Of a DNA stretch of 64,000 nucleotides, positions 30,888 through 41,917 are shown piece after piece. The stretch comes from Euborellia annulipes. Its lineage: Eukaryota; Arthropoda; Insecta; Dermaptera; Anisolabididae. The stretch is taken from NCBI GenBank assembly GCA_023213315.1, contig JAKCPI010026483.1:1-64000 (forward strand), given 5' to 3'. The notes under the pieces are model-generated. The model worked only from the letters and a program-made list of their open reading frames with translations, searched no databases and was not told where the DNA came from. Made by a program: the position numbers and the translations under genes. Numbering within the stretch: position 1 is the first letter of the stretch; the number at the start of each line of letters is the position of its first letter.

Positions 30888-31535
30888 TCTGGTGTGACTA
30901 GTAGCAGAGCACACAACTTTCTCTTACCTTCGGTAATCGAAAGTTGTGTTCTGTGCTTGTCACACAAGATTTTTTTGTGTCGAGATATATTTAGTTTCCG
31001 CTGATTAAAATTCAAGATGTAAAATTTATAAACATGGGAAAATATTTATATTTTCTTACGATGGCAACCATTTCTTCTATCTTTCCTATGAAAAACAAGA
31101 ATAAAGTATTGTTTTGAGAGCAAATTGAGAATATACATTTTAAAGAGCATTAAAATATAATTGATTTATGAATTTTAAACAAAATCGTTGGAGCGAATTT
31201 TGAAAAAATCGAAAAAAACTGAAAAAGTGCATCAGTAAAGTACTAGTACTCTTTGGCCAATTTTGTTCAAAAGTTTCGTGTCACGTCCCAGGGGAACACC
31301 TAACTCAAATATAAAATTTCAACCTCCTAACTCTTTTCTTGAGATATTTTGTTGACAGACAGACACACAGACACACAGCCAGACAGACAGACATACCATG
31401 ATGCGAAAACCACTTTTTTGGATTCAGGAGACCTCAAAACGTTTATATCCATCAAAATCATTGAATTTTTGACATGAAACCAATACTTTCTCTCTATATA
31501 TTAACATATATAGGTAATAGAAAGTAATAAAAGTG
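30888..31535 (-). mobile_element. HINE-like element, full length
   Basis: Minus-strand copy: terminal hairpin 30892-30975 including ACTTTCTCTTACC (30915-30927), microsatellite ACAGACAGACACACAGACAC (31355-31390), and the outer end AGGTAATAGAAAGTAATAAA with one change in the subterminal repeat. Confidence 0.9.
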
Positions 31536-31657
31536 AAAATTCTGTAAAAGCTTATATAAAAGTTAACATTTGGGGCATTAAGTTAACGATTGATCGATAT
31601 GTCTCCAATTGTTCAATCGTTACTAGCCCTAACTACTGTATATAAGAAAATATTATA

Positions 31658-31857
31658 AGGCGGAGTCAAAATAAAATCGCAAGGCATATACAGTCAAAAT
31701 TATTTCTTTTATTCTGTCGTTCCAGGCTGACGTTTCGGCCACAGGTCTAGGCCATCTTCAGAGCCGGAGGCGAGAATAAATGAAAATTAAAAGAAATAAT
31801 TTTGGCTACATATGTCTTGAATTTTTTTTTTGAAACTTCCAGCCACAAAGACATACC
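31658..31857 (-). mobile_element. Short Penelope-like insertion P4 (solo pLTR)
   Basis: A 200-bp insertion with a perfect 13-bp duplication AGAAAATATTATA (31645-31657 and 31858-31870). It contains the strongest compact hammerhead motif of the window and no inverted copy of itself. Confidence 0.75.
31725..31765 (-). ncRNA. Hammerhead ribozyme motif (P4)
   Basis: Minus strand, 41 nt: helix I GGCT/AGCC, core CTGAAGA, extra U, helix II GGCC/GGCC around a 9-nt loop, GAAAC, cleavage triplet GTC. All invariant bases present. Helix III is the palindromic ACGT. Confidence 0.75.
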
Positions 31858-32074
31858 AGAAAATATTATATTAGAGTTTCTTACGAATGATAACGGGATG
31901 TTATTTGCAATAATATAAAAGGAAATAATAAAAAAAAAGTGGGCATATCTCCTCGTCGGGGCTCCTGCTTATTTTTGAGACTTCTCTATTTCTCAAATTG
32001 CCAAATTGCAAAGCATATCCATGGAAATACGCGATAATGTTTATATTTCATTTTAGAGTCCTTTGTTGGATATT

Positions 32075-32296
32075 CACTCTCACATTCACACAGTCTTTTC
32101 GGCAACTTAGGCCATTTAAGACTTTTACGATAACCGTTATTTAATAATATATATTTATTTGGGGTCCAGGCATTCTTATTTAAGTCATTTGGTATCCAAA
32201 TGGCTTAAATAAAATCATCGGACTGCCTGGGGTCCGAACCCGCGACGTTTGGTATAGGAGGTTAGCACGCTAACCTCTACACCAAGCCCCGAGGGC
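32075..32296 (-). mobile_element. tRNA-derived SINE (S1 family) with perfect 14-bp target duplication
   Basis: CCTTTGTTGGATAT is found at 32061-32074 and 32297-32310. Minus-strand head with A-box-like TGGTGTAGAGGTTAGCGTG and B-box-like GGGTTCGGACCCC, body and tail as in other copies, but without an A-run at the 3' end, so the terminal GAGTG tract may serve as tail. Confidence 0.9.
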
Positions 32297-32383
32297 CCTT
32301 TGTTGGATATGACAGAGCCTTTTTTATTAAAATTAATTTTAATAAAATTTTCTCTCATTTACTAAATCTATGACAAAAAATAA

Positions 32384-32466
32384 ATCTGGTGTGACAAGCA
32401 CAGAACACAACTTTCATTTACCCAAGAGAAAGTTGTATGTTGTACGACCAGTCACATCTTTTTTTT
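32384..32466 (+). mobile_element. Solo HINE terminal hairpin
   Basis: Only the 3' hairpin of the family is present: AATCTGGTGTGACAAGCACA, loop, AAGAGAAAGTTGTATGTTGT, CCAGTCACAT. No other HINE blocks flank it. Confidence 0.7.
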
Positions 32467-33008
32467 TATTCAGAAAAAGTAATTACCGTATAGTTCAAGC
32501 CCCTCTATACCGGTATATCCCACACGCCTTAATCATGTCTTAACATTTTAAGAGACTGCCCCAAAGAAATTTTTTTGCATCCAACGAACCTCTGAGATTT
32601 AAAAAATTTAATCCCTCGTCGTTAAATATTAATTAGCAAAGAAGAAGAAAAAAAAACAAAATGCATGCATCTGCAAAAGGTCATGTCGCTTTTAGTGGAA
32701 CGGATTCATTTTTAATCGATGGCTTCCGGCGGCCTCAAAGGGCCGAAGCCAGGAAAGAGGGCCCCTCGGGAACCACCATAGAGGGAGAGGGTGGGACTTG
32801 AGGCAAGTGATCAATGCCTTTTCACTCCGGGGATGAATCAACGTTACTACGGCAGGGCACAAAATAAAATTACACATTATTAATTAATAAAGAAATGAAT
32901 AAAATGTATTAACGACCAACTTAGAGACGCAAATAAAATAAAAAAGAAAATAATTAAAATGAATTATCGCTTGATTATTAATCCAAGAAAGGGAAGGATT
33001 CATTTTGA
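32467..33008. other. No gene supported
   Basis: The segment 32690-32865 is GC-rich with an open minus frame of 61 codons, but no motif or splice signal backs it. Confidence 0.35.
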
Positions 33009-33552
33009 AAAAAATCTGGTGGGACTGCCCACACAGCACACAACTTTCTCATACTTTTGCTAAAGACTTAAGCGGGCAGTCCAATAGGGTGGGTCGTTTT
33101 GCCATTCTTTTTTTTCGAAGCGAAATGTACTAGCCGGCAAAAGTGGCCCACCAACATGGACATTACAGGTATACATTTTTTTTTTTTTTTCAAATCGGAG
33201 AATTTTACCTCAAAGTTTCGAAATTTCGACTGAAAATTCCAAAAGTGTCATTAAGTTTACTTGGATAACGGGATGACACTTGCGATGAAAACTGACATTC
33301 TAGCCTCAAAATGCCAGTTATATGTACCCCTCCCCCGAGATTTGAGGAAAAAATGTTATTTTTAATGTAAAATTTTAAATATTAATACTTAAAAATTTGA
33401 TTTGTATTTATATTCTGGCAAACAAGTACAGAATAATGCGTTTTAAATTACCGAAATTAGAAAAAATAGTATGCTGTGCGACCAGTTACACCAGATTACC
33501 CCCCCTCGAGAAACACCTCTGGATCCGCCCTTGAAACGACCCACCCTACTGT
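33009..33552. mobile_element. TIR element (TAGGGTGGGTCGTTT ends) splitting a HINE hairpin
   Basis: A HINE hairpin half (33011-33050) is followed by an element with ends AATAGGGTGGGTCGTTT (33083-) and GAAACGACCCACCCTACT (33532-33549). Inside, 33310-33531 matches repeat Z at 58471-58711 and includes another HINE hairpin arm (GCGACCAGTTACACCAGATT). Confidence 0.6.
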
Positions 33553-34242
33553 CCAGCTGGTTCAAAATAAATGATTCTTGTGGAATTTTCTTTTTGATGC
33601 CTGCAATTTCGGAATTTATATCCATTGTAAAAGATTTAAAGGTGAATCAATAAAAAATGTGAGAGAGATTGTAAATCCATAAAATTTTTTTATTAAAATT
33701 ATATTCATTTAAATTGGTCTGAGTTTTTTTTTTAAAGTCTGTCTGCTCGTATCAAGGATTTGCTTTTTTATATTCTCTTCAAAAAGGTGATAATAGAGAT
33801 TTCAATAAAATTTAATACGATTGTCTTTTTAGTACACTACTTGGTGCAGGGTCGGCATAATTTAATACGATTATAAATTATATTTAATCAGGGGATTAGC
33901 ACGAGTAAATATATATATTAAATTGTTTGATTAGGCTGGAGGTGATTACAAGATTTGAAAGAAGAAATGCCCTGTCTTAATTTTTTTTAAATATTTAATT
34001 ATGCTTTTTAACGGCCTCTCGACAGGGATCTGTCTTCATCAGGTGTTTTTTCACGTTCATTTATCTTAAATATTTACTGACAAAACAGTTTGATTGCATG
34101 GTTTTAAAATTCTATAGAAATGTTTATCTTTGATTAATAATATTTTATTTTATAAACTCTTTTGGCTGCAACCACTGAAGAAGTCAAGTGGAAGAAACGT
34201 TTATCAGTCAAATAAGAAAGCATTTTGACTTTAGGTACGATT
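33553..34242. other. AT-rich stretch with two decayed Penelope/hammerhead-like motifs
   Basis: At 34012-34045 (minus) CTGATGA and helix II GACAG/CTGTC are intact, but GAAA is GAGA and no helix III follows. At 34172-34200 (plus) CTGAAGA and GAAACGTT are present with weak helix II. Both look like remnants of one Penelope-like copy (about 34000-34215). Confidence 0.45.
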
Positions 34243-35150
34243 TAGGGATAGAAAGGGGACTCTGACTTTAGTCAAGAATCGATCTTTTATTGAAAATAAT
34301 CGACTTTTTAGAATCGAGTTGAAACTCTTTCAAGTCGATTAGAATCGATTCTCACTGAACGACTTGGACTTTTTTCTTGCAATATTTAGTATCCGATGGT
34401 AATGTAGTTTGTAACCTTTTCATTGATTGACTTTCATCTTTCTTTTAAAACCTACACATAACACACCAATCAACACGCTTTCTAAGATCGGTTAGTGAAC
34501 ATATGTGGCATTCTTAAATCCTACAAATTTTAATGTTTTATTTTGATACTCAACTTTCATATTTTATTTTAATGTTCGATGTCATATTACGTGCAATTTT
34601 TGGATAGAATATTCTTTTCTAAAACAATATTTGTGGCCCCGGGCGTGGCGTAGTAGGTTAGCGTGCCTTACCTCCTATACCAAACGTCGCAGTTGTTCGG
34701 ACCCAGGCAGTCCGATGATTTTATTTAAGCCATTTGGATACCAGATGGCTTAAATAGAAATGCCTCAACCCACAATAGATAATATATATTACAACGGTTA
34801 TCGTCTAAAGTCTTAAATGGCCTAAGTTGCCGAAAAGACTGTATGAATGTGTGTGTGAGTGTGAGTGTGAATGAGAAAAAAGTGTGAATGTTTAAAAAAA
34901 AAAAAATATTTGTGTGTGTTGTATTAATAAAATGATTAAATAGCTAATAAATCGTATATTATAAATAAATAAATAAATATATTTAATATTTACTGAGCAT
35001 CTCCTAAGCACTAGTTATATAGTTTTTATAAAGACGACTTGAAAGTCGAAAAGTCGACTTTTAGAAATGATTAATCGATTCCGAGAATCGACAAATATCA
35101 AGTTGAATCCAAAATTGAAAATCGACTTTTTGAGCGTCTTTCCTTCCCTA
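34243..35150. mobile_element. hAT-type non-autonomous element with a nested SINE
   Basis: Ends TAGGGATAGAAAGG and TTTCCTTCCCTA, flanked by GTACGATT (34235-34242) and GAACGATT (35151-35158), seven of eight matching, as expected for hAT. Outer regions are rich in TCGACTTT/AAAGTCGA words. It has no transposase. Related copies at 17104-17597 and 25594-26048. Confidence 0.8.
34637..34904 (+). mobile_element. tRNA-derived SINE (S1 family) nested in the hAT-type element
   Basis: Head GGGCGTGGCGTAGTAGGTTA, B-box-like GTTCGGACCC, body, GAGTGTGAGTGTGAATGAG tail and A-run. ATATTTGTG flanks both sides (about 34627-34635 and 34905-34914). The related element at 17351-17372 has the same sequence without the SINE. 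Confidence 0.9.
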
Positions 35151-35158
35151 GAACGATT

Positions 35159-36821
35159 TAAGAAGAGCAGACATCTCTCAGTGGGAATTGAGATATAAGG
35201 AGACTGAGCGGAGGGACATCAGGTAATTTATTATTATAATCGAGGATGATCTATTCTACTCTCAGCTTAGAGGGAAGTACAACGACACAATAGATATCAT
35301 TAGTACCTACGTGTTATCATCATTTAAAGATTATAACCATCAATTTGTCTTCCTTTGTCGAATGAGGATAAATAAATAAATAATTTATCATGATAATGGA
35401 TTCAAATTTGATTTCATGATGATTCCTTCCTAATCTATTGAGAGATTTTTTTCTCAGGTAATGATAGTTTTTTTTTTTTTTTTTTATAAAAAATTCCTCT
35501 CCCATTTTTATTATTATAAATTCCAAAAGCATACTTTTTGGTCATTAACACATAATTTTGTTTTTTTTTTTGTTTAAAGAAACTCAAGGGAGCACATAAA
35601 ATGGAGATTATAAATAGCCTTTAATTATGTGGGAGTGAACAAGAAGTTAAAAAATGAAGAGTTAAAAATAAATGTTTGAAAGGATCCTAAGAATTCATTC
35701 TAAATTTTTTTATAATAAAAAAACGATTAGAATGAGTCGAGAAGAATTCTCAGGAAGAAAATTAATTATCTCTCTAACAAGTGTGGAATTAAAAATTATA
35801 TGTAAACAAACGTTCGTCCTGCAAGATTTATATTCTTGATTCCAGAGTCACCTGGCCCTCTGGAGTCGAACTCGGGATCTCCTGCCTAAGCCCCGGAAAG
35901 GGTCGCTAGATTATTAGATGCTGGACAGACTACTGAAAATATTGGTTACTTTAAACTGAGAAAAATATAAAAAATACATTAAAAAAAAATATATTTGTTT
36001 ATTAAGGCCCATAAAAAAAAGTGTTTACTAAAATATGTCCCTCATATTTGTGGGTTAGCATTATGTTGCAAATGGTATCCTCAATGTGTTGAGGTTAGTT
36101 TAGGTGTAAGATAGTGCTACCCAACACATAACTAATAAAAAAATTATTAAATTGTCATTATTATCAACTTTAGAGTCATTATCCGACAAAGAATAGTCAG
36201 GATTTCCATTATTGTTATCGTCCACTTCTCCTGACCATCTATCTTCCGACAATGAAGTCATCTTTACAAAGTTTATGAAATTTGTCACCAGGGGTAGCAC
36301 TGTTTTTGACCTCATAGTCTAAACTAGAAGTAAGATCAATGCTGCTACTGTCAGATCACTCTAATGGAATATTAGGCTGGAAGCAAATTGTACAACTAGT
36401 ACAGACCTTTACTCAATTGATGGTGCTGAAAAGTCTGGATTTGTCATAATTCTGGGTTAGCTGGGTTAGATTTTGCATAAAGAGAAATTCTAGTTTTTGC
36501 TGGTGTGTTCGAAAGTCCGGTTGACTTTGTGCAAGAAAAATAAATACATCGATAGGCCGAGTTTTATTCCAGGGGTTCATACAACCTGTCCATGAGGAAA
36601 TATAAATTTCACATTTAAGTTAATAGTTATATTGAACATTTAAACTGACTAACAAGTCCAATCGGGGCTTAGAATATTAAATTCTATTTGAACTTATGAA
36701 AAAAATAATAATATTAAAATTTTAATCAAAAAATTTTACTGACACGCGAAGGAAAATATTAAAATAACCTAGTCAGACACAAAAAAAAAAAAACGGACAA
36801 AGGCAGAACTAGCAAGTCAAA
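35159..36821. other. Unassigned, with one tRNA-like piece
   Basis: On the minus strand 35905-35850 reads GGCAGGAGATCCCGAGTTCG followed by ACTCC, like a tRNA T-arm with B box; a full cloverleaf is not seen. The remainder is AT-rich with an open minus frame 36100-36315 that I do not trust. Confidence 0.35.
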
Positions 36822-37443
36822 GAGCTTCAGGAGACAAGCTGTTCGTATGTTTTTGCCGATAAGATAGCGTTAGGGGTCTTAAAAATTAAGTCAAAAATCC
36901 CAACTATTGCGAAAATTTGCCAACAGATGGCAGGATGGTAGGATTATATTTAACCTATTTTTGGTAGATTTTCGTTGATCTTTTAATAATAAATAGTTTA
37001 TAAATATTATTATATATTATATATGATTTATAACAGCATAAAAATATATAAATATAGGCTTATAAGTGATCTGATAATGCCGGCTGTTAGATCTGTCTGC
37101 CATATTTTGTAAAAGTGCTGAACTTTTAATTTTTAAATAAATACAAAATTCATTTTTGACTTCGTCACCAATTTATTTAATTATTACAGGTAGGATATTA
37201 ATGATTTTTTTACATTTTTAGATTTAAAAAAAAAATTACAATTTTCATAATAGTTTTTTTTTTTTTGCATTTTCTATAAACTATTGTAAAAAAAATATTT
37301 TTGAATTAATCGTAATTAAAAAAGAGCATTCTATTATGTAAAATGCTCACGAATTTAAATCATTAAAAAAAAGAATACAAAATAATTTAAAATGCCTCAG
37401 TTGTTTCGGACTACAAGATTCAATGTACCCTCCTGAAAACCCC
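36822..37443 (+). mobile_element. TTAA-family MITE, diverged copy
   Basis: Follows the family order (GCCGATAAGATAGCG, GATCTTTTAATAATAAATA, GCATAAAAATATATAAATAT, CGGCTGTTAGA) with many changes and ends CCCTCCTGAAAACCCC before TTAA (37444-37447). The left TTAA is not preserved. Confidence 0.6.
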
Positions 37444-37447
37444 TTAA

Positions 37448-38263
37448 ATAAAAATTTGAATATTTTCCCCAATTTCCGGGCTTTATTAAAAATTCATAAT
37501 GTAAATAGTTAATTATTACATGATTTTTTAAGAGAGAAGAGAGTGGGGAGTAATGGACCGAATTATCCCACTCTCTGAACGGATCATATATCATCGATCG
37601 AAAGAAAGGTTTGTGTTAAGGTCCTGACATGGGTGTTGCCCCCAAAAACGACCCCAGAGAGAGTTAATTCGAAATGAAAAACCATATTTCATTTCAACTT
37701 GGACTGCCCCCGGGGGACCAGAGCGATTAACATATTTTAAGCCATCCATATTTATTAAAATAATCTTTCGGATCCAAGACATAATAGACAGATGCAATTG
37801 AATTTAAGTCGACTAAATAGTGCTCACAATTAAAGCATTAAGTTTGTATTTTCTAGGGCATCCGACCGAATTATTTTATTTTATATAATAAATTATAAAG
37901 GCTACCAAGTGGCAGCTAGGCGATTGAGAAAAGTTATAGCCTCTTTTAACGAATGAGCGAAGGTATTGAATTCACTCAAGTCCGGATGTTGATGCAAATG
38001 CATGTTTGTTTAGAAGCTGAATACGTTCTTGAAACTTTGCAGTTATCCATTTGATGAGTATTCGATTCGAAAGAACCCGCTTTGTTCCGAATATTTTTGC
38101 TTTCTTTGAACAAATTCCATGCACCATGTGTTGCCAATTTTGAACCAAAACAACCTTCTTTTTCATGCATATTTTTACATTTTTCTAAAGAAAAAATTAT
38201 GTTTTGAATATTTTTCTGAAGTTGCTTTTAAAGTTTAGTGACAAAAAATTCAAAACCATTTTT
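37448..38263. other. Unassigned region upstream of the hAT transposase remnant
   Basis: A less AT-rich segment at 37590-37740 and overlapping minus frames at 37972-38170 are present. They may include decayed transposon coding DNA, but I cannot align them with a family. Confidence 0.3.
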
Positions 38264-38458
38264 AGTATTTTCAAACTTTCGCGCTTTACAGGGTGGATAT
38301 GTAAAAGATCAACATTTCAACCCCAATTTGTCCCTTCTTTCAAGTATCCGCCTGTCACTTGTTGCGATGTAGAAAGGTCGTTCAAGAAAGTGTTCTCAGA
38401 TAAACGCATGTCCTTAAACGAAGGGAATTTAGAGAACTTGCTTGTATTTTGTTATTAA
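38264..38458 (+). pseudogene. hAT transposase, C-terminal dimerisation segment
   Basis: The frame ends with YPPVTCCDVERSF, then KRMSLNEGNLENLLVFCY, matching the hallmark hAT C-terminal block (P-V-T-x-x-x-x-E-R-x-F followed by R-x-x-L-x-x-x-x-L). Only about 55 relevant residues remain; the RNase H-like catalytic core and BED finger are not seen. The stop TAA lies in the TTAA target of the adjacent MITE. Confidence 0.75.
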
Positions 38459-38961
38459 GGGGGAACGGGAGCGAAGGTGTTACGCATGTTTTTCCCAATA
38501 AGAGAGCGTAGTGTGCCCTAAACAAAAATCAAGTAATTCAAAAACTTGCCAAGAGGATGTCAGAATGGTGGCTAATAATATTTAATGCATTTGGTTGATT
38601 TTCATTGATCTTTTAACAATAAATACTTTATAAATGTTATTATATATTATGTATCTTTTATAAAAGCATAAAAATATATAAATATAGGCCAGATATAGGC
38701 TAATACTATATCGGCTGTTAGACTAGCCTGCCATCTATTGCAAGAATGCTGAACTAATTTGACATTTGATTTTTAAATAAATCATCTAAGCTTATTTTAA
38801 AAATTTCTTAATTAATATGTGATTAATAATAACAATAAATTCATTTTTAAATTTAAAAAAAATTAAAGATTTTTGGGACAGATTGTTTTTTTGTATTTGC
38901 TTGATAACAAAAAAATTAATTACGATAATTTTTTAATAAGTCATTAAAAAAATTATAGCTG
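38459..38961 (+). mobile_element. TTAA-flanked MITE, 3'-truncated copy
   Basis: Starts GGGGGAACGGGAGCGAAGGT right after TTAA (38455-38458) and follows 53558-54191 closely to TTATAGCT, where it stops. The right inverted end is missing. Confidence 0.75.
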
Positions 38962-39130
38962 GCCCTAGAAACAGCAGATTTGGTAGACATTTTTTCTTAT
39001 AATATTGGATTGCCTATATATTCTGATGTCAAAAAATTATTTAAAATATATATTAATTAAAAGTCCTGAAATTAGATTGTAAATTTTTCGGATATGAAGT
39101 TTACGAAAGGAAAGCAAGTAATTGTCATAG
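38962..39130. other. No feature found
   Basis: AT-rich sequence between two MITEs. Confidence 0.3.
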
Positions 39131-39378
39131 GCTCCATTCAAATATTACGTAAGCAGCCCTATCGAAAGGGTGTTCCATTTGTTTTTTCTTGCTGATGAGA
39201 GTGGCGGGGGGGGGGGGGGATAATTTTGTTAGCATTTTTAAACGATACATCTAAAATAAGGTAGAGAATTTATAAAATATTTACCTAAACAAGGGGGGGG
39301 GGGTAGACAATTTTTAATTTGGGAGGGAATGAGTAAAACCGACAAAAATTATCTTACGTAATACTCGAATAGTACCAA
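39131..39378. mobile_element. Small MITE with ATTACGTAAG inverted ends
   Basis: Left end GGCTCCATTCAAATATTACG and right end, read inverted, GGTACTATTCGAGTATTACG. Two G-runs (39208-39220 and 39292-39303) lie inside. No coding capacity; superfamily not assigned. Confidence 0.65.
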
Positions 39379-40894
39379 CTAGAAGACTTTTTTTTATTAA
39401 CTCGTAAATAATATTTCCTTTTAATTATCAGATTATCAATATGTAAGTTACACCTCATAAAGTCACATAAATACAAAATTTAAGGTGTCAGGGGTATTAA
39501 AAAGTGAAGCCTTTAACTTTACAATGGCTGGTTAATCTTTAAAACCTTCTCTTAAGATACAATGAATTAAAGTGAGAATTATTTTTCCTTAATGGAGATA
39601 GATTATTTTGTAATTTTCTATCATTACCTATTATTTATTAGTGATGTTTCGATTCTCGTTTAAATAATTCAAAGTTTTATTTCTTATTTCACCTTAGCCA
39701 ATAAATCAATCAGACTTTTCTGAACTCAGGATGTTTATTTCTCTGGCTCGAATATTTTACTATTTTTTTTTTTTATTTTCTAATAATTTTGTCGTTAACT
39801 TATAACACAATCGCGTGATATTCTTATTTTTTCCAATTTAAATTCAACATTTTTTGACAAAATAGAAAGGTCCTTTTTTCAACAGGCCAATATGTGCCCC
39901 CCGCAGGGTTTGTTGAGTTGCGACCAGTTCTAAAAAAATCATAAAATTTATAAATCCTTTAATGTATTCATTCGTAAGGTGAAAGAGAAAAATTTTTTTT
40001 ATTATAATTTCTGATGTGCCGAAAATTTTCTAGGAAATTATAAATAATTTATTAGGATTAGGAATGTTCTTATTTATTAAGGATTTGGCTCGGAGATATA
40101 ATTTTAGAAAATCCAGTTGGATATGCCTTTTGAGGAGCGAAAAAGGAAGCGAATATTTTTTAGTTCTCTCCTCATATTTGCGGCTATTTTCGGTCAAAGC
40201 CGAATTCTAAAAGGGGGATTTTCTCTCTTCGGAAGGAGTTTCGTTGCCTTTTATTTTTTCCATTTATAAATCGATCAATGCAGTTGTCATTTTTTGACCC
40301 CGTTTCGATTTAATTTTTTATTTATTGCCCTCCGAAGGTATTTAATTTTCCCTTGATTGATACACGGCATTCTAATGCCATCGGACGTAATCAAGATAGA
40401 TCACTAATCAAACGTATAGGGCGTGAACGCAGCGGAGCCAACCTAGTTATAATAATACATTACATCTCTGTTGAGAGGAAATGGAAAGGTTGACAGAGTT
40501 CACTTTACACCGGAGCTGAGATATTTCAAAATAGGGCACAGCAATGACGTCGCTAAATATTATATCTTACCTGAAGATGATAATAATAATCAAGATGTGT
40601 GTGCGTTGACTATGAATGGGAATTGACAACTGAGGTAGAAAATAAATTGGATTCATGTACAAACAAGCAAACGTTAGAATTGATAATGAATTTAAATCTT
40701 TATTTAAAGAGCGGCATGTATCTTTATTTAAACATTGTTTTGTTAAAATATGGTCCTTTGGAGCAGTGGTAAAGCTTTTGCTTCATGACCTAAGGGTTAA
40801 TAATTTAGTTAACATTCTAAGCGATTGATTTAAATATAAAAGATTGTAATATATTCCAATGAAACAGCATTCAACGAAATTTTAATGTTTAGAA
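39379..40894. other. Long stretch without recognisable feature
   Basis: Mostly AT-rich. A less AT-rich part at 40350-40560 has no repeat match or supported frame. It is one of the few parts of the window that appears single-copy here. Confidence 0.4.
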
Positions 40895-41286
40895 CGGTGA
40901 TTCTCAACCGCTGTGCCACGCTCTTTTGTGTGCGCCAAATTCTTAAAGCGTGCCGCCAAATTTTCGAAAAGAAAATCGAGACTGTTAAATATAGAAAAGC
41001 ATTGTCATTTTTACGACCGAATATAAATTAAATTATCAAAAAACATCAAGCTCTAATTTATCAGTAGTATTCTTCTTATTAACTTGTAATTCATCCTTTA
41101 ATAAACGTACTGTTGTTTTTGTAGTACATGTTATTTTATTTTACATTCAAAATTATTATCATAAACCCTTTTACACAGTATAGTATAGGTAAGCAAACAA
41201 CTTTTAAACTTTTGTTTTATTTTTCTTTGTGTGCCGCCAAATTTTGAAAGAGTATGCCGCGACAAATAAAGGATTGAGAATCACTG
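40895..41286. mobile_element. hAT-type MITE (CAGTGATTCTCAA ends)
   Basis: Left end CGGTGATTCTCAACC and right end GGATTGAGAATCACTG form the well-known hAT terminal word. Flanks GTTTAGAA and ATTTAAAA agree at six of eight bases. The paired blocks GTGCGCCAAATTC / GTGTGCCGCCAAATTTTG lie inside each end. A right-end relative is at 46085-46171. Confidence 0.75.
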
Positions 41287-41291
41287 ATTTA

Positions 41292-41582
41292 AAATATCTA
41301 TATATAATAATTGCGGACTGTCCGTCTGTCCGTCTGTCACGCTCTGTTTGACCAACTTCCCGTTTGAATTTTGAAACAAAATTTTGCAGTCTTATAGAGT
41401 ACGTTATGGAGAGTCCAGGAAAAATATTCACGTCCTGGAATTCTTATAACTTTTTGAGTTATTAATTCCTAAAGTTACGATTTCTCCCATAGGAAATGTA
41501 TAGAGAAATATTTATATATTCTTTGAATGTAAACAAATCCTCAAGCAGGCACTGGATTGGAATACGAAGTAATAATTTTCTT
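41292..41582 (+). repeat. Dispersed repeat X, copy 2
   Basis: See 27005-27300: same blocks in the same order (GTCCGTCTGTCACGCTCTG, TTTTGCAGTCTTATAGAG, TCTCCCATAGGAAATGTATA) and again directly followed by a SINE. Confidence 0.7.
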
Positions 41583-41583
41583 T

Positions 41584-41917
41584 TGCCCCGGGGCGTGGTG
41601 TAGAGGTTAGGTGTACTCATAAACGTCGGGGTGAAGGAGTGAAGTTAGATGGAAATAAAAATGTGGATAATATATAAATTATAAATAACGTTATCGTAAA
41701 TGTCTATATGGTGAGTGGAAAAGAAGTGTGAAGTGTGTGTGAGTGTGAGTGTGAAGAGAAAAAGGTGAATGTAATAAAAAAATTTTCTTTTTGCCCTCGG
41801 GGCTTGGTCTATTTGGTAGCGTGCCTACCTTCTATACCGAACTTCGCGGGTTCGGACTGCCTGGGATCCGAACCCTCGGCCCTTGGTATACAAGGCAGAC
41901 TACACCAAGCCCGAGGA
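41584..41917 (+). mobile_element. Two rearranged S1 SINE pieces
   Basis: 41584-41776 has a head (CCCCGGGGCGTGGTGTAGAG) joined to the GTGAGTGTGAGTGTGAAGAG tail with the middle scrambled. 41788-41850 is a second plus-strand head (GGGCTTGGTCTATTTGGTAG), and 41855-41917 is a minus-strand head joined to it nose to nose. ATTTTCTTTT precedes both units, suggesting a target duplication. Confidence 0.65.

Noticed and set aside
36100..36315. 71-codon acidic frame on the minus strand
   Set aside because: No motif and no exon signals; low complexity (Asp/Asn-rich).
37972..38170. Two minus-strand frames upstream of the hAT remnant
   Set aside because: They overlap in different frames and I could not relate either to hAT or another family.
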